Source of the DNA: Ypsolopha sequella
Lineage: Eukaryota > Arthropoda > Insecta > Lepidoptera > Ypsolophidae
Direction: 5' to 3'
Assembly: GCA_934047225.1 (NCBI GenBank)
Contig: OW203991.1
Location: 5,270,001-5,334,000 of the forward strand
Length of the DNA stretch: 64,000 bases
Shown here: one piece after another, positions 33,645 to 45,086 of the stretch
Layout of the letters: the number at the start of each line of letters is the position of its first letter
Position numbering within the stretch: the stretch's first letter is position 1
Notes under the pieces: generated by a model
Seen by the model: only the letters and a program-made list of their open reading frames with translations
What the model was told of the DNA's origin: nothing
The model's database searches: none
Program-made: the position numbers and the translations under genes

Positions 33645-33945
33645 TTTAGGGTTCCGTACCCAAAGGGTAACCAATGGGACCCTATTACTAAGACTCCGCT
33701 GTCCGTCTGTCTGACTGTCAGTCTGTCACCAGGCTCAGGCTGTATCTCATGAACCGTGATAGTTAGACAGTTGAAATTTTCACAGATGGATGTATTTCTG
33801 TTGCCGCTATAACAACAAATACCAAAAAACAGAATAAAATAAATATTTAAGGGGGCTCCCATACAACAGACATTTTTTTTGCCGTTTTTATAGATAATGG
33901 TACGGAACCCTTCGTGCGCGAGTCCAACTCGCACTTGGCCGGTTT
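33645..33945 (-). repeat. GTGCGAGTC..GGTTCCGTAC repeat, full-length inverted copy
   Basis: From TTTTTTAGGGTTCCGTACCC to ACTCGCACTTGGCCGGTTTT. The interior matches 1289-1560 closely. It also has an extra GACTGTCAGTCTGTCACC repeat. Confidence 0.85.
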
Positions 33946-33983
33946 TATTTCTCATATTTTTTGGTGTACCAGTTTCCGAGATA

Positions 33984-33996
33984 GGGGGGGGGGGGG
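33984..33996 (+). repeat. 13-G homopolymer
   Basis: A run of 13 G in otherwise AT-rich DNA. Confidence 0.9.
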
Positions 33997-34190
33997 ATAT
34001 TTGTAACAATGTATTTTTTACACCGTGATATGTGGGCAAATTAATGCTATTTTTGTGCCATATTTCATGTCTTTATTCTTTAACGGTGCTAAAGTTATGA
34101 GGCTGTGGCATACGGACGGACGGACAACGGAGTCTCACCATAAAGCTTCCTTTTTGTACCTTTTAGGTACTTCGGAACCCTAAAAAGAAC

Positions 34191-34587
34191 TGACTGGCCT
34201 GTGTAATCATTAAAAGTCTGCTTAATTTAATGCCTATGAACTAATTATAAATAGCAAAGTTTTCGTAAACAATGTCTACTTATAGTTAAAATTAATTATC
34301 CACGAGGAACTTTGGAAATTTTCCGCAAAAGCCTCCGAGCCCTAGGGCGTGACATGACTACCAATGTTCAATACACGATATTACCTATTCGTAGATTCGA
34401 TTAACAAACCATAGACAGAAAATAAAACCTGATTGTGGCATTTTTTCAAGTGTCTAATTATAAAAAATGTCGTGTTCTTAATCTGTCAAACAGAGAACCG
34501 TCGCGTAGTAAAAAAAAAAATCCTTTTTAAATTTTTGTTTAAATCCTGTTTTTTTTTAAATCGCGTTTATAAAAAAAGATAAAGTGT
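34191..34587. other. no gene recognised; leads into a hammerhead-like unit
   Basis: GAGAACCGTCGCGTAG at 34494-34509 and AATCCTGTTTTTTT at 34542 are shared with the sequence ahead of 38940 (GGAACCGTCGCGTAATCC). The element carrying the motif therefore begins at least 90 bp upstream. Confidence 0.5.
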
Positions 34588-34629
34588 GCCTCTGAAGAAA
34601 CTGTACGATTACAGTAAAACTAGTCGGGT
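34588..34629 (+). ncRNA. hammerhead-like motif, family 3, copy 1
   Basis: Stem I GCCT/GGGT with wobble ends, CTGAAGA (34592-34598), extra A, stem II ACTGT/ACAGT (5 bp, loop ACGATT), AAAA in place of GAAA, stem III ACTAGT, C17. The G12-to-A change should disable it. Its sister at 38940 keeps G12. Confidence 0.55.
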
Positions 34630-34929
34630 TAACTATGATTAATATGGTGAATATCTGTTTATATTAATCACGAACACTACGAATATTTTAGTAATAAAAC
34701 TTTTGTTGATAAATTTTCCAAAAGAAACTCTAAAGAGCAGCGCTGTTTACAAAAAGATTTATTATTTATAAATATTTAACAATAAAATGCGATAAATACA
34801 CCTGTTATTTAATGTTTGCTTTGTATTTTAATCCATCAGTATTTGAGCTATACTTGACTGCCAGTGTTCATTACATGCATAGCAAGAGCTACGACTTTGT
34901 AGACCCCTACGTCGTAGCTAAGTCGAGTA

Positions 34930-34984
34930 AATGAATGGGCACACAAACTTAAGAGCGAGTTTTAAGTTTGTGTGCCCATTCATT
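34930..34984. repeat. perfect hairpin, 23-bp arms
   Basis: AATGAATGGGCACACAAACT continued by TAA, its exact reverse complement at 34962-34984, and loop GAGCGAGTT. A diverged single arm (ATGGGCACACAAATTTAA) lies at 26073 within the 25899 element. Confidence 0.9.
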
Positions 34985-35287
34985 AAAAACGTGAATATTT
35001 TATTCGCTCATAAGCCAGTAAGTAATGGCGTCAGAATTGAATTTTGCGTTATTAAATATCAAATTTACTGACCCGTGATATTTCATTCGTAACATAATTT
35101 ATGTTTCGGATAAAATTCGAGTATATTATTTGATGTAATTGGACATTAATTTCATTTTGTAGATTTAACCGAATATAGAGATGGATATTATTGTGCGCAA
35201 CACACAAACCTGAAAAGGTTTATGTGGTGTTTATTGTAAAAAAATCAAGTAACAATAAAACAGTAAAACAAGTAACAGTAAAAAAAA

Positions 35288-36379
35288 CAATAATAATAAA
35301 TATAGAGTTTTAAAACCTTTAAAATAATATTTTGAAAGCTTAAAAAAGCAGTATTCCTTCTGATTATCCGAAATTTAAAGTTAAATATGACTTGTAGGTT
35401 GTTCAATACATGAAGTTACTTGAAGTTTTATTTAATTTTAAAAAACAATAATAATAAATATAGAGTGTTAAAACCTTTAAAAATTATATTTTGAAAGTTT
35501 AAAAAAACAGTATTCCTTCTGATTATCCGAAATTTAAAGTTAAATATGACTTGTAGGTTGTTCAATACATGAAGTTACTTGAAGTTTTATTTAATTTAAA
35601 AAAACAATAATAATAAATATAGAGTGTTAAAACCTTTAAAAATTATATTTTGAAAGTTTAAAAAAACAGTATTCCTTCTGATTATCCGAAATTTAAAGTT
35701 AAATATGACTTGTAGGTTGTTCAATACATGAAGTTACTTGAAGTTTTATTTGATTTAAAAAAACAATAATAATAAATATAGAGTGTTAAAACCTTTAAAA
35801 ATTATATTTTGAAAGTTTAAAAAAACAGTATTCCTTCTGATTATCCGAAATTTAAAGTTAAATATGACTTGTAGGTTGTTCAATACATGAAGTTACTTGA
35901 AGTTTTATTTGATTTAAAAAAACAATAATAATAAATATAGAGTGTTAAAACCTTTAAAAATAATATTTTGAAAGCTTAAAAAAGCAGTATTCCTTCTGAT
36001 TATCCGAAATTTAAAATGACTTGTAGGTTGTTCAATACATGAAGTTACTTGAAGTTTTATTTGATTTAAAAAAACAATAATAATAAATATAGAGTGTTAA
36101 AACCTTTAAAAATTATATTTTGAAAGTTTAAAAAAACAGTATTCCTTCTGATTATCCGAAATTTAAAGTTAAATATGACTTGTAGGTTGTTCAATACATG
36201 AAGTTACTTGAAGTTTTATTTAATTTAAAAAAACAATAATAATAAATATAGAGTGTTAAAACCTTTAAAAATAATATTTTGAAAGCTTAAAAAAGCAGTA
36301 TTCCTTCTGATTATCCGAAATTTAATATGACTTGTAGGTTGTTCAATACATAAAGTTACTTGAAGTTTTATTTGATTTA
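35288..36379 (+). repeat. 159-bp satellite, about 7 units
   Basis: Units start at 35288, 35446, 35605, 35764, 35923, 36075 and 36234 with CAATAATAATAAATATAGAG. Spacing is 158-159 except unit 5 (152), which lacks GTTAAAT. Units 1, 5 and 7 share AATAATATTTTGAAAGCTTA with AAAAAGCAG, while units 2, 3, 4 and 6 have AATTATATTTTGAAAGTTTA with AAAACAG. Two unit types are therefore interspersed. Confidence 0.95.
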
Positions 36380-37254
36380 ATGCATTCGCGTACAAATGAG
36401 AAGCTAAATCGTTTGGTATGGCCGCGGAGTCTAGCGCTCTTCCCTTAAGTTACTAAATATACTTTGACATGAAAAAAATATCAGCGGAGAATTCGTCAGA
36501 TTTACTAAAAAAACTTTTCACAACACTATCCTTCACGTAAAATGGCGAACACTCCATCACTTCTCCGCTTTATTCCACATAATCCTCATAACCTGTTTAT
36601 CAAACATATCAGCTTCCACAAACGGACAAGGGCCCATCATTATAATGAAACGTGAGATGTTGTCTTTTACTATACCACCACGTCTTAACACGTAGATTGG
36701 GCAATAACCATCTTTATTACATGTGAATACGATTTAAGGAAGGTGACTGAAAGTCTTGGTATTATTTTAAGGAAAGAACGGAAAAGGGCACAAACTTTCG
36801 CAGATTGGTGTCACCTCTCGTATGCATAAACTTGGCCCGGTTTTATAGGAATTCGTATGGGGCTCAAAAAGCGGGTTAGAGCTCGAAGCAATGAGGTAAT
36901 TTTATTTATTCATGGATTTTATTTTGGACTTTACAGTGTTTTAATTAAGTATCGATCCAATATTGGTTTGGACTAGATAGTTGAGCTGCATTTGAACATT
37001 TCCTTTGTCACTTTTGTCATTTTTGTTTCTTTGTTTTGATTTAAACTTGTTATTGGCCTTAACCCTTTTAACTTGACAAGGCGCGGTTCGTAATATATTG
37101 TTCTTCGAGAAAATCGACAGATAAACTGGTAAATAGTATCAAAGTAATTTCTATCTTTTTTGTTACCGCTATCGATTTATAAAAAAAGCGATATTATATT
37201 TTTTTTATATTGACACACACGGTAGTATCTTTTTAATATTTAATTTTTAATTAT
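36380..37254. other. no gene recognised
   Basis: No ORF. ACACACGGTAGTATCTTTTT with TTAATATTTAATTTTT (37215-37250) recurs at 40380-40415. Confidence 0.45.
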
Positions 37255-37605
37255 TTTCAATGCAAGTGCTCGTAAAGGCTCACTTTTTATGCATCAGAAC
37301 CGAACAGAAAGTCGATTATTTTGCCCTAGGGCTTTATTATTATTATTTTTTTAATTTATTTACAAGAAGTTGGCTAACCTGCAGCCTTTCCTATGTACCA
37401 TAAATGTTATACTTTTTTTTCCATTGTTTTAACGGCTCTGGATACAGTCCTTTTGAGCCAATCATAATTTAAAGTTCACAAGATTATATTTGTTTTATTT
37501 CCTCTCACTTTGCATTGAAAAACGTAGTTACGCTCGTGTTTTAAACCGTCCTCGTATTTTATTCTTTATCGCCCTTGTAGCATAAACTACTATTATATTA
37601 AATCC
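37255..37605 (-). repeat. dispersed element, uninterrupted copy
   Basis: Inverted match of 28440-28957 without its LINE insert: GCAAGTGCTCGTAAAGGC, TTGAGCCAATCATAATTTAA, ATTGAAAAACGTAG, TTTTAAACCGTCCTCGT, CTTGTAGCATAAACTACTAT. Confidence 0.75.
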
Positions 37606-37922
37606 GACACCATTGTACTACAAAATAGGATTCTCAAAATATGTCAACAAGGAAAATTAATAGGCCACTTTATAATCGAAAAACGGAGGCGAAAGTACAA
37701 AGTCATTGTTGTATAAAAAATATAAACAGCTTCTTTCTTCGGAAAAAGGTTCAGAATTATTTATTATGTGATAGATTACTTGGAAAAAACCGTTGGGTTG
37801 TAACACAAAGGGAAAATTAATTACCCTGTTTTCAACGAAATCTGTTCACAAAAGGGTAAGGGTAACTTTCGGTATTATACATTTTTTGGGATTGAACGCT
37901 TTGCATCTGTGACTTATACATA

Positions 37923-38173
37923 TACAAGGTGACTTTTTGATCATCGTCCAAATTCATACTGGAGACTTGATAAGTGATCAGTATCTTGGATAAATAATTT
38001 TTTTTGTGAAATCTGTAAAATGAAATTTCGGCTTCCCATAGAAATTAACTTCCAGTTCCGAGTGAATCACTATGGGGAGTCAAAATTTCATTTTACGTAT
38101 TTTACAAAAATTGTTATTGATCCATGATAGCCACCAATATGAATTTGGACGATGGTCAAAAAGTCACCTTGTA
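37923..38173. mobile_element. fold-back MITE, TACAAGGTGAC family, copy 4
   Basis: 251 bp, TA-flanked. About 15 bp are missing from the right arm, where the GATACTGATCACTTACCAAG segment of other copies is reduced to GATAGCCACC. Confidence 0.88.
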
Positions 38174-38524
38174 TATACAGAACAGTTTATACTAGCGTAG
38201 GTTCCAGGGCTCATACCTTTTGTTACACTCATGATTAACTATGGCTACTCGTAAGTTGTACAGACGGTAGCGGTTCAGGTTCTCTCTTTGTAAACCATTT
38301 TAACACCTATGGCGTCACAGCTGAAACTGTCAATGGGTCATGTATGTTGGCGTCTGTACAATAATGTTTGTTTTGTTCACTTTGTGTACATATTGTTAAT
38401 ATTAATATTTTGTAACATAGGCTAAGCTTTTTATGAATAAATAAATATTATTATATTATATCTTATATACTCGTACCTATATATGTAATATCGTGACGAC
38501 AATATCGACATACGGAGACGTTGT
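38174..38524. other. probable LINE 3' UTR-like sequence, unassigned
   Basis: Ends TTATGAATAAATAAATATTATT, like a retroposon tail, but I cannot match it to another copy here. Confidence 0.35.
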
Positions 38525-38843
38525 GGCCTGAAAGAAGATGTAGTGACTAGAATAAAAAAAGAAATGCTTGGGCAGTTTGGACATGTAGAGAGGATGAGTG
38601 ACGAAAGAAATTTATGGTGCCCAAGTCGAAGGTACAGCTCGACGAGGCCGTCCTAGAAGGACGTATGTATGGTGACCAAATTGGCGACATATTGATGGTA
38701 GGCAATGTCAAAAGTACCCGGAATCGGAATAAAACAGCTTGCGTGACTAGATTGATGGATGTGGAAGAGGCGAAAGAGGTGTGTCAGGCTCATAGTAGAT
38801 GGAAATCTGTAGTCGCTGCCTACCTCTCTGGTAGACAGGCGTG
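38525..38843 (+). pseudogene. LINE ORF2 C-terminal fragment
   Basis: Frames joined by eye give EDVVTRIKKEMLGQFGHVER and MSDERNLW, a shift, then AQVEGTARRGRPRRTYV, a 4-bp duplication (TATG) that shifts again, DQIGDILMVGNVKSTRNR, an inserted base, then TACVTRLMDVEEAKEVCQ and WKSVVAAYLSGRQA, stop. FGHVERM..RRGRPR.TY.DQI and W.SVV.AY are typical of the C-terminal tail of lepidopteran LINE reverse transcriptases. (GTATAT)n follows. Further copies at 62590-63265 and, decayed, 4676-5190. Confidence 0.85.
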
Positions 38844-38939
38844 AGTATATGTATATTATAATATATGTATGTATCGTGACAACAAGTATCCCCGAGAGAT
38901 ATCCCCGCTCAAACGGGGAACCGTCGCGTAATCCTGTTT

Positions 38940-38981
38940 GCCTCTGAAGAAACTGTACGATTACATTGAAACTACTCAGGT
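38940..38981 (+). ncRNA. hammerhead-like ribozyme motif, family 3, copy 2 (best candidate)
   Basis: Stem I GCCT/AGGT (38940-38943 with 38978-38981), core CTGAAGA (38944-38950), one A, stem II ACTGT/ACATT with one mismatch and loop ACGATT, GAAA (38968-38971), CTACT, C17 at 38977. The invariant positions C3, U4, G5, A6, G8, A9, G12, A13, A14, U16.1 and a C at 17 are all present. Stem III is reduced to about one pair. Predicted cleavage is after 38977. Not tested. Confidence 0.65.
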
Positions 38982-39642
38982 GAAATCTGACTAATATATC
39001 GTGAGTAACTGTTACAATGTTAATTTTAATATCCCCGAGGGGTTGGTCAGAGATGTTTCTAGTGTGGACTATCGCTGTTCTAGAACAGCACTCGTAACAT
39101 CCTCTTTTCTCTGACGACTTTATTGTCCAAACGTGAATTCTTATCGCCGTTAGTAAACGCTACTTTTTACCGCTCAGTATAAACGTTTTGATAAAAACAC
39201 TTTTTCACTATAATTTAAATAACTCCAACCGGTTTTGCTTAACGGAACACTAAGTACGCAATTTGATACAAAGATAAATTATAAAATGACTACGACCTTC
39301 AAATAAAACCATATAAGCTAAAGATCATACTGAATTAAAATACACGCACAAAACATCAAATAAGATATTCAACTGTAACTAGAAGACTTTAACCCGCAGG
39401 AGAAAGGTCTATTTTAGAACGCTGCGCGTGAACAGCTATTTCACAAACGACGACGCTGCCTCAATAATCGCTCGTATTTTGTTGCGTTGGGGTTCCCGCG
39501 TTTTTGTTTAAAACTCAAATATTTCCTAAACTAATGGTTTACGCGGGTATGTTTCTTGGTAAAAGTGATCCAGTGTGATCGGCAAAATATGTAGTTTAAT
39601 TTAAAGTTAGCAGACTGCTTATACCCAAATTAATAATCGAAC
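38982..39642. other. no gene recognised; probable rest of the hammerhead-bearing unit
   Basis: GACTAATAT and GTTAATTTTAATAT shortly after the motif resemble the sequence following 34629 (GATTAATATGGTGAATA). Further on nothing is recognised. Confidence 0.4.
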
Positions 39643-39700
39643 CAAGGTCTCTAGATTAAGAGTTCGGTGGCTACCGACTGAGCTGCCGCTGCTTCAATAA
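39643..39700 (-). other. decayed tRNA-Lys-like sequence
   Basis: Minus strand GCAGCTCAGTCGGTAGCCAC fits the D-arm/A-box region, ACTCTTAATCT the CUU anticodon loop of tRNA-Lys, and CTTGGTTCGATTAT the T-arm/B box. D-stem, anticodon stem and T-stem pairing are all broken. It is a pseudogene or SINE head, not a working tRNA. Confidence 0.5.
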
Positions 39701-41185
39701 GACAAACAAGTTTTATAGTAATAAACAACTTAATAAACTGATGGTATCATTTGTAACTCAAGAAAGTACACTCGTAGGCGCGTCTGGTGTCATTAATCTT
39801 CCATCACGTCCAACAGTATGGCCATTAATCACTGGCAACACGACTGCCAACCCATGTGTGTAATAGAACACCTTCGCCGGAAGGTACGAACTTGGAGCGC
39901 CGGGAAAGAGTCATTTGGATTCTGTAGTTTCTTTGGTCAGATTGTTGTACATCTCTGGAGTAAAACAGCAAATAATAAAAATTAGGGTTCCGTACTCAGG
40001 GGGTGCAGAATTGTTTGTCAGGCGCTACTGTTTGAGCGTATTGTTTTTTGTTGCCTTGATGTTTTTTTTAAAATGTATTTATCAACATGACAGCAAAAAC
40101 AATAATAAATAATTAAGCCGTCCCTCTGAAACCCGGGGCTCTACCGCGTAATTCTCATTTGTATCAACTTCAAGCAAATGCATGCGAAAGTCAACGCGTG
40201 CAAAAGAGATGGCATGTTAGGCGGGCGTCGTCGCACGCACGTTAAATTTCAATCTCAAGTTGATGTTGATGAAAATGAGAATTACGCGGTAGACCCGCCG
40301 TACGGATTTATGCGAATGACACGCTACCAGCTCGCTACGAAGTAGGTAACAGTACAATTTAGTGGTTATATGCTAACACACACGGTAGTATCTTTTTAAT
40401 ATTTAATTTTTTAATTATTTAAATACTTATATTAGATATAAGTTTATATGATTCAATCTTTGTACATTTTACCTCCGAACCAATTCCCCGAGGTACTTCT
40501 ATAAATAATATTATAGTATTGTATTTAATATAGGTTTTTACCTACTTACTGCAATGTACCATTATATGTAATAACTCTTACTGAAGATCAATAAATTTAT
40601 CTTTATCTTTAATGATAAATATCATTGCTCAGAACTGAAAACCTAGATTATAATGGGTAATTTATGAACAGTGGAGGGTAATGGGCGCTGCTCTGCCGTA
40701 GAACAATTTCAACTACCACGGAGACCAGAGATCACTATCCTGGACTCTTAGTCTAAGAACTTATTTTCTATATTTTTGTTTTACCACCTGTCTACAAAGT
40801 ATAACTATGTAACAAAGCTAAGTTATGAGTCAATAAACAATTTTATTATTATTATAACTATATATATAATATACTTTTGGATAGTCCAGATGACGTTCAG
40901 AATCTCCGGTAGCAGGTATTCCCACTTCCTCATGCCGTAGGCGTTAGTATATCTTGGCAAACGATATACATGTAGGTAGGATAAGCTACGCAGTCGATTT
41001 TGTCTGCTATGTTTAGTCAATAAACTAATTTTATCAAGTTTTATGTTATTTACCATCATATTTTTAGGGCTCCATACCCGTATTGTGTGGTGGTACGGAA
41101 CCCTTAGTACGACTCGCACTTGTTCAATTTTTTCGTTTCTGAATGTGAGATACTCTGAGCCACAGATAATATACTCTGAGCCATT
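39701..41185. other. no gene; scattered repeat ends
   Basis: Holds isolated GGTTCCGTAC-type ends (39984-39995; 41068-41125). A mirrored pair of ATTACGCGGTA (CCGCGTAATTCTCATTTGTA near 40144, AATGAGAATTACGCGGTA near 40273) marks a possible 140-bp fold-back. Two A/T-rich AATAAA tails lie near 40588 and 40834. Confidence 0.45.
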
Positions 41186-41230
41186 TGACTGATGCCGGGC
41201 CCAAAAAGCACGAAATATATATGTCATAAT
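41186..41230 (+). ncRNA. hammerhead-like motif, family 1, copy I, decayed
   Basis: GACTGATGCCGGGCCCAAAA is followed by AGCACGAAATATATATGTC. CTGATG, the stem II 5' strand and GAAATATAT remain, but the 3' strand of stem II is lost and stem I does not pair. Confidence 0.35.
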
Positions 41231-41264
41231 TAATTTAATTCCATAAGTTTTCTTGGTTATTTTA

Positions 41265-41527
41265 TACTGGGTGGAAGATGAAGTTGCGAAAGCCGGAAAC
41301 TGGTGTAGTACTCGTCCATACGGATAACTTTTACTATGGAGCCATCCCTCGAATCGCGAAAAAAATCAGCTGTTCCATAGAAAAGTTACATAGCTACCCG
41401 ACCAAAATGTATGAGAGAACTGTTTTTTTTTCTCGATTTCACGATTTTTTTTTCACGAAAAGTAGGTCGTATGGACGAGTACTATCGACCGTTTCCGGCT
41501 TCCGCAACTTCATCTTAACAACCTGTA
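41265..41527. mobile_element. TIR MITE, TACTGGGTG..CAACCTGTA
   Basis: Inverted ends AAGATGAAGTTGCGAAAGCC and, reversed, AAGATGAAGTTGCGGAAGCC, plus GTACTCGTCCATACG and its inverse inside. 263 bp, TA-flanked. The 104-codon ORF across it is incidental. Confidence 0.85.
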
Positions 41528-41660
41528 TAAAAAAATATTTAACGTCAAAAGCAGTTATATATAATATTTATTATACTATATTCGCAACTTAGTTGAATCA
41601 CAAGTGCGAGGAGCGTGACACGATGTTTTTGCGATTAAACCTTATTAATAGTTCTGTGGA

Positions 41661-42077
41661 TTAAGGCGATATGTAAAAGTTTTAGCGTCCCTGTTACTCC
41701 ATATGCGAAAAAATCATGAGGGACGGATTCGTGGAAAAGTAGCAAAAAGTCGGTTTTTTACTAATATAAAATGTACTAAAGTTGCTATCAAAATTTTGTT
41801 TAACCAGGTTCTAGATACTGTAAAAACCCACCTAATAAAATATAATTGCAGTCTATAGGTCATTCTAAATTGTCAAACCAGGAGAATTGGTGTCAAAAAG
41901 GACCTTATTTCAATAAATATTTCTATCGAGCCGAATTTCTCCAATCGCGTTTCTGTTTTATCAGATCCCTAGAAAAAGAATCCAAAAATAATATACTATT
42001 TTATCAAAATAATACATTATTTACTGAAGTAGATATGCAAGTCCTTAAAGTGTCGATTTTTTTCCGTAGCGCCTTAA
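41661..42077 (+). mobile_element. TTAA-ended MITE, second subfamily, complete
   Basis: TTAAGGCGATATGTAAAAGT to CCGTAGCGCCTTAA, 417 bp. It differs from the 24763 subfamily at its ends (TTTTAGCGTCCCTGTTACTC; TGCAAGTCCTTAAAGTGTCG) but keeps the same internal order. Confidence 0.88.
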
Positions 42078-42524
42078 ACAGTATGTCACGCTCCTCGCGC
42101 CTGTGATTCAACTAAGCCGCGTCGCGCGCGATTAAACATTATGCTACGGGGCCAGACTAAGTGCCTTTATTAAAAGTTGTATAAATAAATTTTAAGAACC
42201 AATTTAATTAGCCAAATTTCTACCCAGTTTCCGATTTAATTTGTCACCGGCAGCAACTGAGAGTGCCAAGTAATTTAGTCAACTCAATTTAGGTCGCTAA
42301 TTGTTTGTATTCTCATAACCGTAATGGATTTAGGAGTGTTTACATAAACACGTACAGTATAGTATTATTAAATAATGGACATAGGAATCTTCGCCACTCT
42401 TCGGCAAAGTTCGTATTTCCTTACACTTTCTATAACAGATAGTGCACGTCTGGTTGGTCGGCTTTTGATTTCGTGAGTGGCCAATCTGTAACAACCGTAC
42501 CTAGTTGCCGTCTGTAACATTATA
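42078..42524. other. no gene recognised
   Basis: Non-coding. GCCACTCTTCGGCAAAGTTC and TACACTTTCTATA (42395-42440) recur at 56261-56300, a 45-bp diverged duplication. Confidence 0.5.
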
Positions 42525-42538
42525 AAACCATCGGTGTA

Positions 42539-42891
42539 TTTTTTTTTTAATCCAGTTTCCCCCGATTTAAATTTTTCAGGGACCTTGTTTTTTTTTTTAA
42601 TTTATTTATTATTATATTTATTTGCATCATTATACTTTTACATTGTTTATTATGTTACTTAAATGTTTATTGAATATTTTATTACATCTTTAATATCTTT
42701 ATCTTTAATTTTATCTAATAAATTTTTTACTGTTATTATAATTAATAAATGAAATTTTTTATTTTATTTTTATTTATTAGCTTATATAAAAATATTTATT
42801 TATTTTCTTTTCTGGGGCACAGCCCGCTGCTTTACGTCTTGTTAGTTTGTGCCACTGCTTTCATGACGTCGATGCAGTATTCGGCAAATTT
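42539..42891 (-). mobile_element. retroposon with 14-bp target duplication
   Basis: AAACCATCGGTGTA stands at 42525-42538 and 42892-42905. On the minus strand the element ends CAAGGTCCCTGAAAAATTTA, GGGGGAAACTGGAT and an A-run, the same 3' end as 62797-63162. Upstream it has CATCGACGTCATGAAAGCAG and GCGGGCTGTGCCCCAG. A long TSD plus A-rich tail fits target-primed reverse transcription. No ORF. Confidence 0.88.
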
Positions 42892-43078
42892 AAACCATCG
42901 GTGTATGTACACAATGTCTGTCAGGTACGTACATCATGTACATGTCAAGTGTCATGTCATGTACATGTAGCCTGTTTGAAAATCTGATGCTTACATTGGA
43001 CATAGAATGTTCCCCGGAATCAGAAATGCCGTATTTCTTTACGTACAAAATTTCAGCTCAATTTTTGTGTTATGTTTA

Positions 43079-45052
43079 ACTAGCTTTTGCCCGCGGCTTC
43101 GCTCGCGTTGATTAAGTTTTCGTATAGTCGTATTGTCAGATAGCACGACCAGCGGGTACCCGGTCTTTCCACCGGTCGCACTACTGAACAAGATAAAACT
43201 AAACAGTGACCTAATTGTAACCTAATCGATGGTAAAAGGTTCTGAAGAAAACTTCGTGGTACTATACAATTAAGTTTATTTAATTTTATCAAAACTAAAA
43301 TCTAACATTCACAAGTTAAGGAAAGGTGTTAACGGAAAAATTTATCTTAGTTACAAGTGTTTGGCCAAGACCTTCATTTGGCAATTTCCTGCCAAGACAT
43401 TACTAAGACCTTAAGTACCTTAAAATAGTTGTGTTAGGTACCGCCTTAACATCCGGTAGTAATATTACATTGGAATTAGTAATGCCAAGACATAAATAAA
43501 CATTTAAGTGACAACTAGGTGGAATTGTTACCACCTTATCCACTGGTAACTAAATTACTTGGAATCTTGTGAAAATTACATTAAAAAAAAAACACTTTTA
43601 AAGAAACAAAACTTGTAACAAACAAGGGAAATAATTTCCTAAATAAAATCTAGCTCAGGGGAGCCGTAGATCCTACAACAATAAATATTTGTCGAACATA
43701 CTCTTTAAACCAAATCGTCTGGTACACCATTCAGTTCTACCAGGAAAGAAAAAATATTACAGAACATTAAATTTTACAGTTTGGGTTATTCGGTGAAACA
43801 GGAAGAAGAATTTAACCTTGGATACTAATAGGACACATAACTATGTGTCCTGAAAACATACCGTCCTCGGTATCTTAACTGTGTGTGGATAAAAGTAAAA
43901 AATTCCAACACCTACTTGAACTTTTCCATTAAACTCCACGGAAATGACACGCCGTCCGCCGCCCCCTTCAAGGTCAACGATCCACGTCCACGCAGACAAA
44001 AGGAACTGCTTACTGCGTACACCACGCGGCGTTCATACCACTGCCAGCTGGTAAATCACGAAAACTGGTAAACTCGGAAACAAGAAGATCTTGTAAACAC
44101 GAAGATCTTGAAAACAAACACCCTGGAATTAGAAGAGAAAAAACAATATTAAAACCTTTACCACACGGAACAATGAGAACAAAATTCCGGTGACTCAAAA
44201 TACAAAGAAAGCACTACATACCATGATCTGACGATTTCAGAACTCCCTCCAACCCGACGAAAAAATTCCTTTTCAAAATCAATCCATACGCATATGTAAA
44301 ATTTATCTGAAATACAAAAACAATAATATATAACCATTCCACACAAATGAATAACCCAAATTTAAACTCAAAACAAACCTTAGAACTATCACAAAGTCGT
44401 GTTGGCAAAATCCGCCATTATTGTAAAAAAATAACTCAACACGAGCTGTCGGCATAAACTCCGGTTGGCAAATGAACGAGAACAACTCGGCATCGCGGCA
44501 ATCGCGCGATTAACTTCATGTCTATAAAAGAGGGTAAACCCGAAACTTTCCGGCAAGCAAATAAACGACGCATAACTTTTTGTGATAACCGCAACTACCA
44601 AATTTGCAATGCTACAGTATCGAATCTGTAAATATTTTTAATGTGTCTTTGGCGGTCTTTGAATAGTATGTTTGGCGAGGCTGAAGGCCGAGCCGCGTCT
44701 CTGAACGACACTATTTCTTGTTCCCATGGGAACTGATTTATGGGATCAAAAGTTGCCTTTGTCCTGTTCCAGATCTAGAACTACGTTTGTGCAAACCTTC
44801 TGCCCAATCTTTTTAGTAGGTATGGCGTGAAGGAGTAACAGTACATCACTTTTCTATAAGAACTTGACACCCCATTGCTATCTCATGGGAACTGATTTAT
44901 GGAATCAAAAGTTGCCTATGTTCTATATTCCAGGTCAAGAACTACGTTTGTGTAAAGTTTCAGCCCAATCGGTTCAGTAGTTACGGCGTGATGAAGTAAC
45001 AAACATCCATCCAAACTTTCGCATTTATAATATTAGTAGGATTATTATTAGA
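43079..45052 (+). repeat. TAGCTTTTGCCCGCGGCTTC region, composite
   Basis: Head CTAGCTTTTGCCCGCGGCTT at 43080. Tail CTTTCGCATTTATAATATTA with GTAGGAT at 45045, both widespread insect repeat ends. Whether the 2 kb between is one element is unclear. It includes a 160-bp diverged tandem duplication (44725-44845, 44884-45005) around GGGAACTGATTTATGG. The many short ORFs at 44000-44600 show no domain. Confidence 0.5.
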
Positions 45053-45086
45053 TATATTATATTAAAAGTGTGATAGTAGGACTAGT

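Larger units (their letters stand above)
33333..34190. repeat. composite of GTGCGAGTC-family copies
   Basis: Starts with a plus-strand head (ACCGGCCAAGTGCGAGTCAG). It contains a full inverted copy at 33645-33945 and ends in TTCGGAACCCTAAAAAG. The outer halves share GGAGATAAAGGGGGGG-like and CGAGATAGGGGGG-like stretches and probably come from a longer subfamily. Confidence 0.65.

Noticed and set aside
35288..36379. Regular 159-bp repeats as an array with spacers
   Set aside because: The whole unit repeats with no unique spacer, so it is a satellite.
39643..39700. Functional tRNA-Lys gene
   Set aside because: D, anticodon and T stems do not pair. Only the box-like sequences survive.
44010..44601. 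Several overlapping 60-70-codon minus-strand frames
   Set aside because: They overlap in different frames, lack domains and lie within a composite repeat region.
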